Source of the DNA: an uncultured Collinsella sp.
GTDB lineage: Bacteria; Actinomycetota; Coriobacteriia; Coriobacteriales; Coriobacteriaceae
Length of the DNA: 19,287 bases
Direction: 5' to 3'
Assembly: GCA_900542635.1 (NCBI GenBank)
Contig: UQOJ01000039.1
Span: 1-19,287 of the forward strand
Below the pieces are notes generated by a model. It saw nothing but the letters and a program-made list of their open reading frames with translations, ran no database searches and was not told the DNA's origin. This document shows positions 1 through 7,600 of the stretch, one piece after another. Both the position numbers and the translations under genes were made by a program. Each line of letters begins with the position of its first letter. Within the stretch, counting starts at the first letter, position 1.

Positions 1-48
1 CGAGATTCGCCTTAGTCTCGTGGGCTCGGAGATGTGTATAAGAGACAG
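1..48 (+). other. Illumina Nextera i7 adapter (not genomic)
   Basis: Bases 1-6 (CGAGAT) match the end of the Illumina P7 primer. Bases 7-14 (TCGCCTTA) match the Nextera N701 index. Bases 15-29 (GTCTCGTGGGCTCGG) are the Nextera read-2 handle, and bases 30-48 (AGATGTGTATAAGAGACAG) are the Tn5 mosaic end. The pieces occur in the exact library order, so this is untrimmed adapter joined to an insert that begins at base 49. The arginine deiminase frame runs on through it, giving the artefactual ending LLYTSPSPRD before a stop in the index. Confidence 0.98.
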
Positions 49-539
49 AAGTAGAGGTTGGGCATCGGGTCGATGATCAGGTCGGACTCGGACTCGGAGT
101 TGACCAGGGAGTCGAGGGTCGTGGAGGCCGTGAGGGGCATGTCGATCTCGGACTTGGTCATGCCGGCCATGGTCTTCTTGACGAACTCGAGGTTGTCCTC
201 GATGGAGTCCAGCTTCTCGCGGACGATCTGCGGCATGTGCTGGCCGCGGATGCCGGCCTCGGCGATGTACTGGTCGGTGAACTCGGCGCGGGCGCCGGGG
301 ACCTGGTCGAACACCTCGGCGACGAGGTTCTCGAGATAGAGGACCTCCACGCCCTGGTCCCTCAGGATCTGGGCGAAGGTGTCGTGCTCCTGCTGCGCGA
401 CCTCCAGGAACGGGACGTCGTCGAACAGGAGTCGCTCGAGCTCGTCGGGCGGCAGGTTGAGGAGCTCGTCGCCGGGACGGTGCAGGCAGACCTTCCTGAG
501 CTTGCCGATCTCGGAAGGCACGTGCAGACCTTTCGTCAT
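49..539 (-). CDS. arcA: Arginine deiminase, N-terminal part, truncated at the contig edge
   Basis: Arginine deiminase hydrolyses arginine to citrulline and ammonia in the cytoplasm, the first step of the ADI pathway that yields ATP through carbamate kinase. About 163 genuine residues are present of the roughly 400 usual for the family. The N-terminus (EIGKLRKVCLHRPGDELL) and the block LLFDDVPFLEVAQQEHDTF are typical. The fragment ends at DPMPNLYF, where the family normally continues with TRDP. The catalytic cysteine near the C-terminus is absent because the contig ends. The start codon at 537-539 is preceded on the minus strand by a good AGGAGG site with short spacing. The truncation is a sequencing-library artefact, not a pseudogene: the frame is broken only by adapter. 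The downstream arcB and arcC are not visible. Confidence 0.93.
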
Positions 540-1090
540 GGCCTCCTACCTTTCTTTCGGGCCTTACTGGCCGAATGTATCAGCGCCCCTCCGTATGGGA
601 CGCTGCTTGCTGACAGCTCTAGTTATATCCAAAAACCACCTGCAATTCCACCTCGCCCCCGAACGGTCAGCAAAGTGCGATGAACGGTATATCTCATATG
701 ATTCCCCCATGATGCACTTCGGTTCTCTAAAGCAGGTTTTCAAAGGTAAATGTTCTTTTTTCTAAGGAATTAAGCTAGATTGCACAAATATTATCATGTT
801 TAGGAATTGCATAGCTAAAACGGTTTTCTGCATATATATGTCGTTTGTTCATGATTCAATTTGGATTCGATTATATTCAGCTCGCAATCATTCTTATTCA
901 TACATCCTCACCAATTGAGTATGGATATAGATTGTTTCTAAACGAGTTGGGCAGTTAGTTGCATGCCTTGGCAGCGTAAGAAGTAGGTAAAGATACCGTT
1001 CACGCGATACGTCCGTGCCACAGGTCGACTAAATTGAGACAATAGTGAATAGTGTTAGGCTACCGTCCCCTGTGGGGACTGAACGGACAG
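540..1090. other. AT-rich divergent intergenic region between arcA and ppk
   Basis: About 550 bases separate the divergently transcribed arcA and ppk. The part from roughly 740 to 960 is much richer in A and T than the flanking genes. I see no convincing ORF, tRNA or long repeat in it. The region must carry both promoters. On the minus strand a TATAAC element near 623-628 is a possible -10 for arcA, but no good -35 accompanies it. On the plus strand TTGAGA (1034-1039) and TAGGCT (1056-1061), 16 bases apart, are a weak candidate for ppk. The length suggests regulator binding sites, but none can be named. Confidence 0.5.
1065..1079 (+). promoter_or_regulatory. Perfect hairpin just before the ppk start
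   Basis: GTCCCC and GGGGAC form a perfect 6-bp inverted repeat around a TGT loop, ending 11 bases before the preferred ATG at 1091. It covers the position where a ribosome site would lie, and no clear Shine-Dalgarno is present. It could act as an operator, as a translational hairpin, or have no role. If ppk starts at the GTG at 1052 instead, the repeat would be coding. Confidence 0.35.
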
Positions 1091-3670
1091 ATGCATATGC
1101 CGAGCAAAATCGAAAAGAAGCAAGCCGCCGCAAAGCTGCGCAAACCGCCGCGCGACTTCTCATACACGCAAAACCGAGAGCTCAGCTGGCTACGCTTTGA
1201 CAACCGCGTGCTCGACGAAGCCTTCGACGAAACCGTTCCGTTATTCGAGCGACTAAAGTTCGTCTCGATCTTCGAGTCCAACCTCGACGAGTTCCTTATG
1301 GTGCGCGTGGGCGGCCTGTCCGATCTGGCGGAGCTCAAAAAACAACCTGTCGACAACAAGAGCAATATGACCGCCTCCGAACAGGTCGATGCTGTCATGG
1401 CCGAAATGCCCGGGCTCCTTACCCGTTGGGAGTCCATCTTTAAGAGCATCGAGGGCAAGCTCGACACCTTGGGCGTTCACCGCGCCCACATCGATTCGCT
1501 TACGCCCGAGGAGCGCACCTTTGTAACCCGCTACTTCCAGGCCTACGTGTCGCCGGTCATCTCGCCGCTGGTCATCGATCCTCGCCACCCCTTCCCCAAC
1601 CTGCGCAACGGCGCGCTCTATCTGGCCTGTGGTCTGGACGGCGCCACCGACGAGGAGAGCCTACTGGGCCTTATCGAGATTCCCGCCTCGATGAACCGCG
1701 TGGTCGAGATCCCCTCGCCCACCGGCACCTACTCCTACATCTTGCTCGAGGACGTCATCCTCGCCTGCCTGGACAGCTGCTTTGGCTCCTATAAGCCGCT
1801 GGATCGTGCGCTGATCCGCGTCACCCGCAACGCCGACATCGATCCGGACGGCGAGGGCGTCGAAGAGGAAGAGGACTACCGCCAGCACATGAAGCGCATT
1901 CTCAAGAAGCGCCTGCGCCTGCAGCCGGTAGTGCTCGCGGTCTCGGGGTCGCTCGAGAAGGCGACGCTCAAGACTATCCGCAAGGCGCTCGAGCTTTCGC
2001 GCCGCTCTGTCTTTACCTGCGATATCCCGCTCAACCTGGGCTACGTCTTTGGCATTGAGGGCAAGATTCCCGAGCACCTGCGCAACGAGCTCCTCTTTAC
2101 GCCGTTTAAGCCACAGCCCAACCCCACCATCGACATGACCCGCTCCATCCGCGAGCAGGTGCTGCAGCACGACAAGCTGCTCTTCTACCCTTACGAGGCC
2201 ATGAATCCGTTCCTGGATCTGGTACACGAGGCAGCCTACGATCCCGAGTGCATCTCGTTGCGCATCACGCTCTACCGCGTGGCCAAGCAGAGCCGCCTAT
2301 GCGAGTCGCTGATCGATGCCGCCGAGAACGGCAAAGAGGTCACGGTGCTCATGGAGCTCCGCGCCCGCTTTGACGAGCAGAACAACATCGAGTGGGCCGA
2401 GCGTCTGGAAGAGGCAGGCTGCACCGTCATCTACGGCTCCGAAGGCTTTAAGTGCCACTCCAAGATCTGCCAGCTCACCTATCGCGAGGGCATGGCGCTC
2501 ACCCGCCTCACGCTTTTGGGCACCGGCAACTTTAACGAGAAGACGGCCAAACTCTACAGCGACTTTATGCTCATGACAGCCCATCCCGGCATCGGTGAAG
2601 ACGCCAACCTGTTCTTCCGCAATCTGTCGCTGGGCAACCTGCGCGGCGACTACCGCTTCCTGGGTGTGGCGCCCGTCGGACTGAAACCGCTCATCATGCG
2701 CGGGCTTGACCGCGAGATCCAGCGCGCCCTTGCCGGCGAGCCCGCCCGCGTGTTCTTTAAGCTCAACTCACTGACCGACCGCGAGGTTATCGACAAGATC
2801 GCCGAGGCATCGTGTGCCGGCGTGCGCGTAGACATGATCATCCGCGGCATCTCGTGCCTCAAGCCCGGTGTTCCGGGCAAGACCGAGAACGTGCATGTCC
2901 GCTCCATCGTCGGACGCTTTTTGGAGCACGCGCGCGTCTATGCTTTCGGCGTGGACTCGGACATGATTTACCTGAGCTCAGCCGATATGATGACGCGCAA
3001 CACCGAGCACCGCGTGGAGATCGCCTTCCCCGTGCTCGACCCCACCTGCCGCGCCCTAGTGCACGAGTACATGGGCATGCAGCTGCGGGACAACGTGAAG
3101 GCCCGCAGCCTCACGAGCGACGGCACCTGGGTCCCCGTGGAGCGTGCAGAGGGTGAAAGACCCTTCAACTCGCAGGAAGCTCTGCTGGAGCGTGCCTATC
3201 GCAACGCCGAGGCCGCCGCGCAACAGCGCGCACAGGAGAAGGAACGCGTAGCCGAGGAGGCTATTCAGGCCGAGGTTGAACATGGGGCAGCTGCCAAACC
3301 GAAAGCGGTTGCCGCTCCCCCGGTGAATGAGCCCGAGGCTGCCGCAGAGCCCGCCGTGGAGAAAGCGCCCGCGCCCGCTACCGCGACTCCGGGGCCCGCC
3401 GCCGAGGCAAAGCCCGCCCCTGCTCCTGAGCCGCAGCCGGCCGCACCCGAGGTTCAGAAGGTCCAGGCGACCGTCATTGAGCCCGAGCCTGCACCTGCAC
3501 CTCAGCCCGATCCGCAGGTCACCAAGCCCGCACCCGAGACGAGCGCCCGTCGCGATAAGCCCGCCGGCAAGACCAAGGCCATCGAGCGCCATCGCCCCGG
3601 CCGCGTGCGCATGGGCCTGGGTCTGATCGGCCTGGGTCTTAAGACACTCATTACCGGCAAGACGAAATAG
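1091..3670 (+). CDS. ppk: Polyphosphate kinase (PPK1) with an Ala/Pro-rich C-terminal tail
   Basis: PPK1 reversibly transfers the terminal phosphate of ATP to polyphosphate through a phospho-histidine. The N-terminal block RELSWLRFDNRVLDEA, the ARFDEQNNIEWAERLEEAG segment, GTGNFNEKTAKLYSDF and YLSSADMMTRN are all family hallmarks. The autophosphorylated histidine (E. coli His435) corresponds to H456 in KCHSKI. The residue 19 positions on, E. coli His454, is leucine here (L475). The length is 859 residues from ATG 1091 against about 690-720 for most PPK1. The extra part, from about residue 705, is Ala/Pro/Glu-rich and ends in a basic segment followed by MGLGLIGLGLKTLITGK. ATG 1091 is preferred over GTG 1052 and ATG 1097, but none has a clear ribosome site, so the start is uncertain. 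A strong terminator follows. Confidence 0.95.
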   Translation: MHMPSKIEKKQAAAKLRKPPRDFSYTQNRELSWLRFDNRVLDEAFDETVPLFERLKFVSIFESNLDEFLMVRVGGLSDLAELKKQPVDNKSNMTASEQVDAVMAEMPGLLTRWESIFKSIEGKLDTLGVHRAHIDSLTPEERTFVTRYFQAYVSPVISPLVIDPRHPFPNLRNGALYLACGLDGATDEESLLGLIEIPASMNRVVEIPSPTGTYSYILLEDVILACLDSCFGSYKPLDRALIRVTRNADIDPDGEGVEEEEDYRQHMKRILKKRLRLQPVVLAVSGSLEKATLKTIRKALELSRRSVFTCDIPLNLGYVFGIEGKIPEHLRNELLFTPFKPQPNPTIDMTRSIREQVLQHDKLLFYPYEAMNPFLDLVHEAAYDPECISLRITLYRVAKQSRLCESLIDAAENGKEVTVLMELRARFDEQNNIEWAERLEEAGCTVIYGSEGFKCHSKICQLTYREGMALTRLTLLGTGNFNEKTAKLYSDFMLMTAHPGIGEDANLFFRNLSLGNLRGDYRFLGVAPVGLKPLIMRGLDREIQRALAGEPARVFFKLNSLTDREVIDKIAEASCAGVRVDMIIRGISCLKPGVPGKTENVHVRSIVGRFLEHARVYAFGVDSDMIYLSSADMMTRNTEHRVEIAFPVLDPTCRALVHEYMGMQLRDNVKARSLTSDGTWVPVERAEGERPFNSQEALLERAYRNAEAAAQQRAQEKERVAEEAIQAEVEHGAAAKPKAVAAPPVNEPEAAAEPAVEKAPAPATATPGPAAEAKPAPAPEPQPAAPEVQKVQATVIEPEPAPAPQPDPQVTKPAPETSARRDKPAGKTKAIERHRPGRVRMGLGLIGLGLKTLITGKTK

Positions 3671-3682
3671 TCGTTTGTAGAA

Positions 3683-3724
3683 GCGCCCCGCATTTGAGGA
3701 AAGCCTCGGATGCGGGGCGCTTTT
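3683..3724 (+). terminator. Rho-independent terminator after ppk
   Basis: A 17-bp stem (3683-3699 with 3704-3720, GC-rich base GCGCCCCG/CGGGGCGC and two G-T pairs higher up) closes on an AAAG loop and is followed directly by TTTT. It lies 12 bases after the ppk stop and separates ppk from the methyltransferase gene. Confidence 0.9.
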
Positions 3725-3770
3725 CCCTGCTACCATGGTGCGAACAACAACGCGAATGACAGGCAGGAAT

Positions 3771-5084
3771 ATGAAGCTCACTATAGAATCGATGACCTAC
3801 GGCGCCGACGGGCTGGCGCACGCCGACAACGGCAAGGCCGTCTTTGTGCAGGGTGCCGTGGCAGGCGACACCGTCGAGGCCGAGGTCGTACAGGACGGCA
3901 AGTCGTTCATGCGCGCCCGCACCACCGAGATTCTGGAGCCAAGCCCCGATCGCATTCAGCCTCCCTGCCCCTTCGTGGGCATCTGCGGCGGCTGCTCGTG
4001 GGGCAATCTCTCACGCACGGCACAGCTCGCCGCCAAGGAGCAAAACCTGCGCTCCACGCTCGAACGCATCGGCAAGTTCGCTCCTGAGCAGGTCGATGAG
4101 CTGATACAGCCCATCCGCCACACCAAGGACGACTGGGGCTACCGCAATAAAATCGAGCTCGAACCGACCGTCGTCAACGGTCGCGTGCGCCTTGGCATGC
4201 ACGGTGTCGACCCCAGCAAAATCGTGACCGTCGATACGTGCCCGCTGTTCGATAAGCGCTTCCCGAAGGCGCTCAAATCGGTCGTCGGCGCACTCAACTA
4301 TCTAAGCGGCAGCCATGACTTGGGGCTCGAACGCGTGGGCATTCGCGCATCGCGCCGCACCAAGGCACTCGAGGTCGCACTCTGGACGCCCACGGGCTCT
4401 TTTCCGCGCTCGCAGGTCTCCCGCGTGCTGGCGGACGCCGCTCATCCCACGAGCATCGTGCGCGTGATGAGCAAGGGTGAAAAGAAGGCCCGCCGTGTCT
4501 CCAAGGTCGAAATGCTCGCCGGAGAGGGCTCATGGACCGAGAATATCGCCGAGGGTCAGATGCGCTTGTCTGCCCCGTCTTTTTTCCAGGTCAACACCAA
4601 GGGTGCCGAGATTTTGATCGAGCTTGTCATGGAAGCGCTCGACCCGCAGGAAGACGAGCTTGCCGTGGACCTGTACTGTGGTGCCGGCACCTTTACCCTG
4701 CCGCTCGCCCGCCGCTGCGACTTTGTCGCCGCCGTCGAGGCCTACGGCCCCGCCGTGCGCGACCTGCGCCGTAACCTGGAAATCAACAAGCTTGATAACG
4801 TCGACGTCATTGGCGGAGACGCGGTGCGCGAGTTCCCCGACCAGGATGCCGACGTCTTGGTGGTCGACCCGCCGCGCGCAGGCCTCGCCCCCGAGGCGAT
4901 CGACCTTATCGCCAGCACGAGTGCTCGCGATGTCACCTACGTGAGCTGCGACCCGGCCACCCTGGCGCGCGATCTCAAACGCTTTGTCGAAGAAAGCACC
5001 TTCTCCCCCGTAAAGATCACGCCAGTCGACCTGTTCCCACAAACCTTCCACTGCGAGACCGTCGTCCACCTCAGGCGCAACTAG
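3771..5084 (+). CDS. 23S rRNA (uracil-5-)-methyltransferase, RlmD/RlmCD/TrmA family
   Basis: This SAM-dependent enzyme makes 5-methyluridine in RNA, most likely 23S rRNA. Residues 1-60 form a TRAM-type RNA-binding domain. Cysteines C66, C72, C75 (spacing Cx5CxxC) and C157 (in DTCPLF) are the four [4Fe-4S] ligands of the RumA/RlmD group. The SAM site is DLYCGAGTFTLPLA, followed by VDPPRAG and SCDPATLARD, in which C393 is the nucleophile. The C-terminal HCETVVHL carries the conserved glutamate. At 437 residues the length is normal. ATG 3771 is chosen because GGCAGGA precedes it at good spacing; the in-frame ATG at 3735 sits almost on the terminator. Whether it is RlmC-, RlmD- or RlmCD-like in site choice cannot be told, so no symbol is given. 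Confidence 0.93.
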   Translation: MKLTIESMTYGADGLAHADNGKAVFVQGAVAGDTVEAEVVQDGKSFMRARTTEILEPSPDRIQPPCPFVGICGGCSWGNLSRTAQLAAKEQNLRSTLERIGKFAPEQVDELIQPIRHTKDDWGYRNKIELEPTVVNGRVRLGMHGVDPSKIVTVDTCPLFDKRFPKALKSVVGALNYLSGSHDLGLERVGIRASRRTKALEVALWTPTGSFPRSQVSRVLADAAHPTSIVRVMSKGEKKARRVSKVEMLAGEGSWTENIAEGQMRLSAPSFFQVNTKGAEILIELVMEALDPQEDELAVDLYCGAGTFTLPLARRCDFVAAVEAYGPAVRDLRRNLEINKLDNVDVIGGDAVREFPDQDADVLVVDPPRAGLAPEAIDLIASTSARDVTYVSCDPATLARDLKRFVEESTFSPVKITPVDLFPQTFHCETVVHLRRN

Positions 5085-5125
5085 CCACTTAATCATTGCT
5101 CAGAAAAATCATTGGGAAATCGAGC

Positions 5126-5154
5126 GTGGCAAGCGGAGGTCTTCGGGGTATAAG
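5126..5154 (+). promoter_or_regulatory. Candidate promoter for the DJ-1/maf pair
   Basis: GTGGCA (5126-5131, 4 of 6 matches to TTGACA) and TATAAG (5149-5154, 5 of 6 to TATAAT) are separated by exactly 17 bases. They lie about 40 bases before the start of the DJ-1 gene, leaving room for a short leader with an AAAGGA ribosome site. Confidence 0.5.
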
Positions 5155-5190
5155 ACGGCTAATTGTATGCCGCCTATGAAAGGAACCCTC

Positions 5191-5733
5191 ATGCCCAGCG
5201 TTGCCGTTCTCGCCGCCGATGGCTTTGAAACTATTGAATGCTTGACCATGGTCGATGTCATGCGTCGCGGCGGCGTGCGTGCCACGCTCGTCTCGATCAT
5301 GCCCACGCGTGAGGTCGTAAGCTCGCTGCAGATCCCCGTGACCTGCGATGCACTCTTTGATGAGATCAACTTTGACGAGTACGACTGCGTCGTGCTGCCC
5401 GGCGGCCTACCCGGTGCCACCAACCTGCGCGCCGATCAGCGCGTCTGCGACGTGGTCTGCGAGTTCGCCGCGACCAAGCACGTCGCCGCCATCTGCGCCG
5501 CCCCGTTTATCCTGGGCGAGCTCGACCTGCTCGAGGGGCGCCACGCCACGTGCTTCCCTGGCTTTGAGAAAAGCTTCCCCGAAGGCGCCTATACCGGCGA
5601 GAAGGTTACGCAAGACGGCAACATCATCACCGCCAGCGGCATGGCACAGTCACTCCCCTTTGCATTGGAGCTGCTGCGCACGCTCGCCGGCGACAAGGCC
5701 GTCGAGAAAGTCGCCGAGGGCATTCAGCTATGA
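5191..5733 (+). CDS. DJ-1/PfpI family protein (YajL/ThiJ-like)
   Basis: A single-domain DJ-1/PfpI protein of 180 residues. The nucleophilic cysteine is C102 in AAICAAPF, at the usual nucleophile elbow, and E13 in GFETIE fits the conserved glutamate that polarises it. VVLPGGLPGA is the expected preceding loop. Family members include YajL and human DJ-1, linked to oxidative stress and to glyoxalase or deglycase activity that is still debated, so the precise reaction cannot be assigned. ATG 5191 follows AAAGGA at good spacing; the upstream in-frame ATGs at 5167 and 5176 lack this. Its stop overlaps the maf start (ATGA), indicating translational coupling. Confidence 0.9.
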   Translation: MPSVAVLAADGFETIECLTMVDVMRRGGVRATLVSIMPTREVVSSLQIPVTCDALFDEINFDEYDCVVLPGGLPGATNLRADQRVCDVVCEFAATKHVAAICAAPFILGELDLLEGRHATCFPGFEKSFPEGAYTGEKVTQDGNIITASGMAQSLPFALELLRTLAGDKAVEKVAEGIQL

Positions 5734-6311
5734 TTTTGGCTTCGCAATCACCTCGCCGCATCGAGTTGATGCGCGAGGCAGGCTACAACATTCGCGTGAT
5801 TCCCGCGGATATCGACGAAACGCCCTTTGATGGCGAGGCCCCGCTCACGCTTGTCGAGCGCTTGGCACGCGCCAAGGCGGCTGCCGTTGCTGCCGAGCAT
5901 GCCGAGCCCAATGAGCTGACGGTCGCGGCCGACACCATCGTCACCTTTGACAGGAAGATTCTGGGCAAGCCGGCAACCGAGGACGAGGCGCGCGCCATGC
6001 TCCGTGAGCTTTCGGGCCGCACGCACCAGGTCGCAACCGGCGTCTGCATCGTTAAGGCAGGCGATACGGCCGCCCCGCATGCCGCCGAGAGCCTGTCCTT
6101 TGTCGATGTGACCGACGTGACGTTCTACGAGCTCACCGACGAGCAAATCGAGCGCTACGTCGCCTCGGGTGAGCCCATGGACAAGGCCGGCGCCTACGGC
6201 ATTCAGGGCACAGGCGGACGCATGCTCGTGCACGATATTTCGGGCGACTTCTATAACGTGGTGGGCCTACCCATCGCCCGCGTCGCGCGCGCGATTCAAA
6301 AACTCTCGTAA
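5730..6311 (+). CDS. maf: Maf-family nucleoside triphosphate pyrophosphatase
   Basis: Maf proteins hydrolyse non-canonical or modified nucleoside triphosphates (dTTP/UTP or m7GTP types) to the monophosphate and pyrophosphate, and some affect septum formation. The N-terminal ASQSPRR signature, the catalytic aspartate D68 in AADTIV, LGKP and the GAYGIQGTGG loop are all present. The protein is 193 residues, the standard size. The ATG overlaps the TGA of the DJ-1 gene by four bases, so the two are cotranscribed and probably coupled. Substrate class cannot be fixed by eye. Confidence 0.94.
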   Translation: MILASQSPRRIELMREAGYNIRVIPADIDETPFDGEAPLTLVERLARAKAAAVAAEHAEPNELTVAADTIVTFDRKILGKPATEDEARAMLRELSGRTHQVATGVCIVKAGDTAAPHAAESLSFVDVTDVTFYELTDEQIERYVASGEPMDKAGAYGIQGTGGRMLVHDISGDFYNVVGLPIARVARAIQKLS

Positions 6312-6319
6312 TTGCATCT

Positions 6320-6351
6320 GGCGCTGGGTATTCCCCAGCGCCTACAATTTT
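6320..6351 (+). terminator. Probable terminator after maf
   Basis: A perfect 9-bp stem GGCGCTGGG/CCCAGCGCC (6320-6328 with 6334-6342) with a TATTC loop lies 9 bases after the maf stop. The T-run (ATTTT, 6347-6351) begins four bases after the stem, so termination may be incomplete. Confidence 0.6.
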
Positions 6352-6412
6352 GGCGTACCGTACGGATCCCGACCGGGCACAAGGCGCGGCGGAAAACCGA
6401 TAGGAGTTAAAC

Positions 6413-7414
6413 ATGGATACACTGCTCGAGGCCATTGACGTCTGCGATGTCGATGGCTTTTGCTATGGCAACTATACGGACGAGGAGGCCGGCACCGGTT
6501 GCACCGTAATCGTGGCACCCGAGGGCGCCACCGGCGGCGTTGACGTTCGCGGCGGTGCCCCGGCATCGCGCGAAACCGACCTGCTGCGACCCGAGAACAC
6601 CGTCGACAAGGTCCACGCCGTCTGCCTTTCGGGCGGATCGGCCTTTGGCCTCGAGGCCGCAAGCGGCGTCGCTCGCGAGCTTGAGAGCCGCGGCATCGGC
6701 CTTCCCGTCGGCCCCACGCAGGTGCCTATCGTGTGCTCCAGCTGTATCTTCGACCTCGCCTTTGGCGATCCCACCGTTCGCCCCGACATTGAGGCCGGCA
6801 TCGCCGCCGTGCGCGAAGCACTCGACAACACCCCCACCACGCTCGAGCAGGGCAATGTAGGTGCCGGCACGGGCGCCACCGTCGGAAAGCTCATGGGGCC
6901 CGCCACCTGCATGAAGGCTGGCCTTGGCGCTGCCGCTTTAGCGCTCGGCCCCATCAAGGTGGGCGCCGTGGTCTCGGTCAACGCCTGCGGCAACGTGGTC
7001 GACCCCTTCACCGGCGAGTGGGTCGCCGGTATGCGCGCCGCAGCCGATAGCGACCAGATCGTCGACATGGAACTCGCAGCCTTTGCTGCCGCCGGATCCA
7101 TGCAGATGCCGCTCGACCGCACCAACACCACCATCAGCTGCATCGTCACCAACGTTGAGCTCACCAAGGCTCAGGCTACCAAGGTCTCCCAGATGGCCGC
7201 AGACGCCTATGCGCACGCCATCCGCCCCACGCACACCACGAACGACGGCGACACCATCTACACCCTCGCCAGCGGCAAACTGGGCGCCCAGGCAAGCGCC
7301 GCCATTCCCCTAGACCTGCTGGGCATGCTCGCAGTAAGGGCCCTGGAAACTGCCATCGTAAACGGAGCCAAAACCGCAAAAACCTCCCACGGCGTCCCCG
7401 GAGCCGCGAAGTAA
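6413..7414 (+). CDS. P1-family (S58, DmpA-like) aminopeptidase
   Basis: P1/S58 peptidases are N-terminal nucleophile hydrolases that cut themselves into alpha and beta chains; characterised members are L-aminopeptidase/D-esterase DmpA and beta-peptidyl aminopeptidases. Here the predicted self-cleavage point is N238-T239 in RTNTTISC, where the threonine would become the nucleophile. Other family segments are VCLSGGSAFGLEAASGV, GNVGAGTGATVGK, VGAVVSVNACGNVVDP and the late PTHTTNDGDTIYTLA. The length of 333 residues is typical, and no signal peptide is visible. The start has AGGAG at 6402-6406, six bases upstream. Substrate is unknown. It is followed by the palindromic element at 7427. Confidence 0.9.
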   Translation: MDTLLEAIDVCDVDGFCYGNYTDEEAGTGCTVIVAPEGATGGVDVRGGAPASRETDLLRPENTVDKVHAVCLSGGSAFGLEAASGVARELESRGIGLPVGPTQVPIVCSSCIFDLAFGDPTVRPDIEAGIAAVREALDNTPTTLEQGNVGAGTGATVGKLMGPATCMKAGLGAAALALGPIKVGAVVSVNACGNVVDPFTGEWVAGMRAAADSDQIVDMELAAFAAAGSMQMPLDRTNTTISCIVTNVELTKAQATKVSQMAADAYAHAIRPTHTTNDGDTIYTLASGKLGAQASAAIPLDLLGMLAVRALETAIVNGAKTAKTSHGVPGAAK

Positions 7415-7426
7415 CCCCACTCGACC

Positions 7427-7555
7427 GTCGGTCGGAGGCGGGCGGGCATTACGTTTGCTGCTCTACAGTCCTATGCAAGACGAAGGCCACATTAAGTGGC
7501 CTTCTTTGCATGCGGAACTCGCGACAAACGTAATGCCCGCCCGCCTCCGACCGAC
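7427..7555 (+). repeat. Palindromic element E1 with conserved core, 3' of the P1 peptidase gene
   Basis: The outer arms, 7427-7457 and 7525-7555, are a perfect 31-bp inverted repeat that is GC-rich outside and ends inward in GTTTG/CAAAC. The 67-base interior holds, in order: GTTTGCT (7453-7459, partly in the arm), ACAGTCCT (7465-7472), a perfect hairpin GAAGGCCAC-ATTAA-GTGGCCTTC (7482-7504), and TGCGGAACT (7511-7519). ATGCAA and TTGCAT (7473-7478, 7506-7511) extend the inner stem. AGTCC can pair with GGAACT leaving one bulged A. It starts 12 bases after the peptidase stop. It may serve as the terminator, since CTTTG follows the inner hairpin, but it is far larger than a terminator needs to be. 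It is related to element E2. Confidence 0.85.
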
Positions 7556-7600
7556 TACCAACTTAATTCTTTTCAGCCCAGGCCCCTGTGTACCGCGCGT

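Noticed and set aside
3327..3626. Plus-strand Ser/Pro/Arg-rich frame within the ppk tail
   Set aside because: It is the +1 shadow of the Ala/Pro-rich coding sequence, and the ppk frame stays open to a proper stop followed by a terminator.
5086..5094. CACTTAAT resembling the hairpin loop of E1/E2
   Set aside because: No pairing sequence follows and none of the other conserved blocks is present; a chance match.
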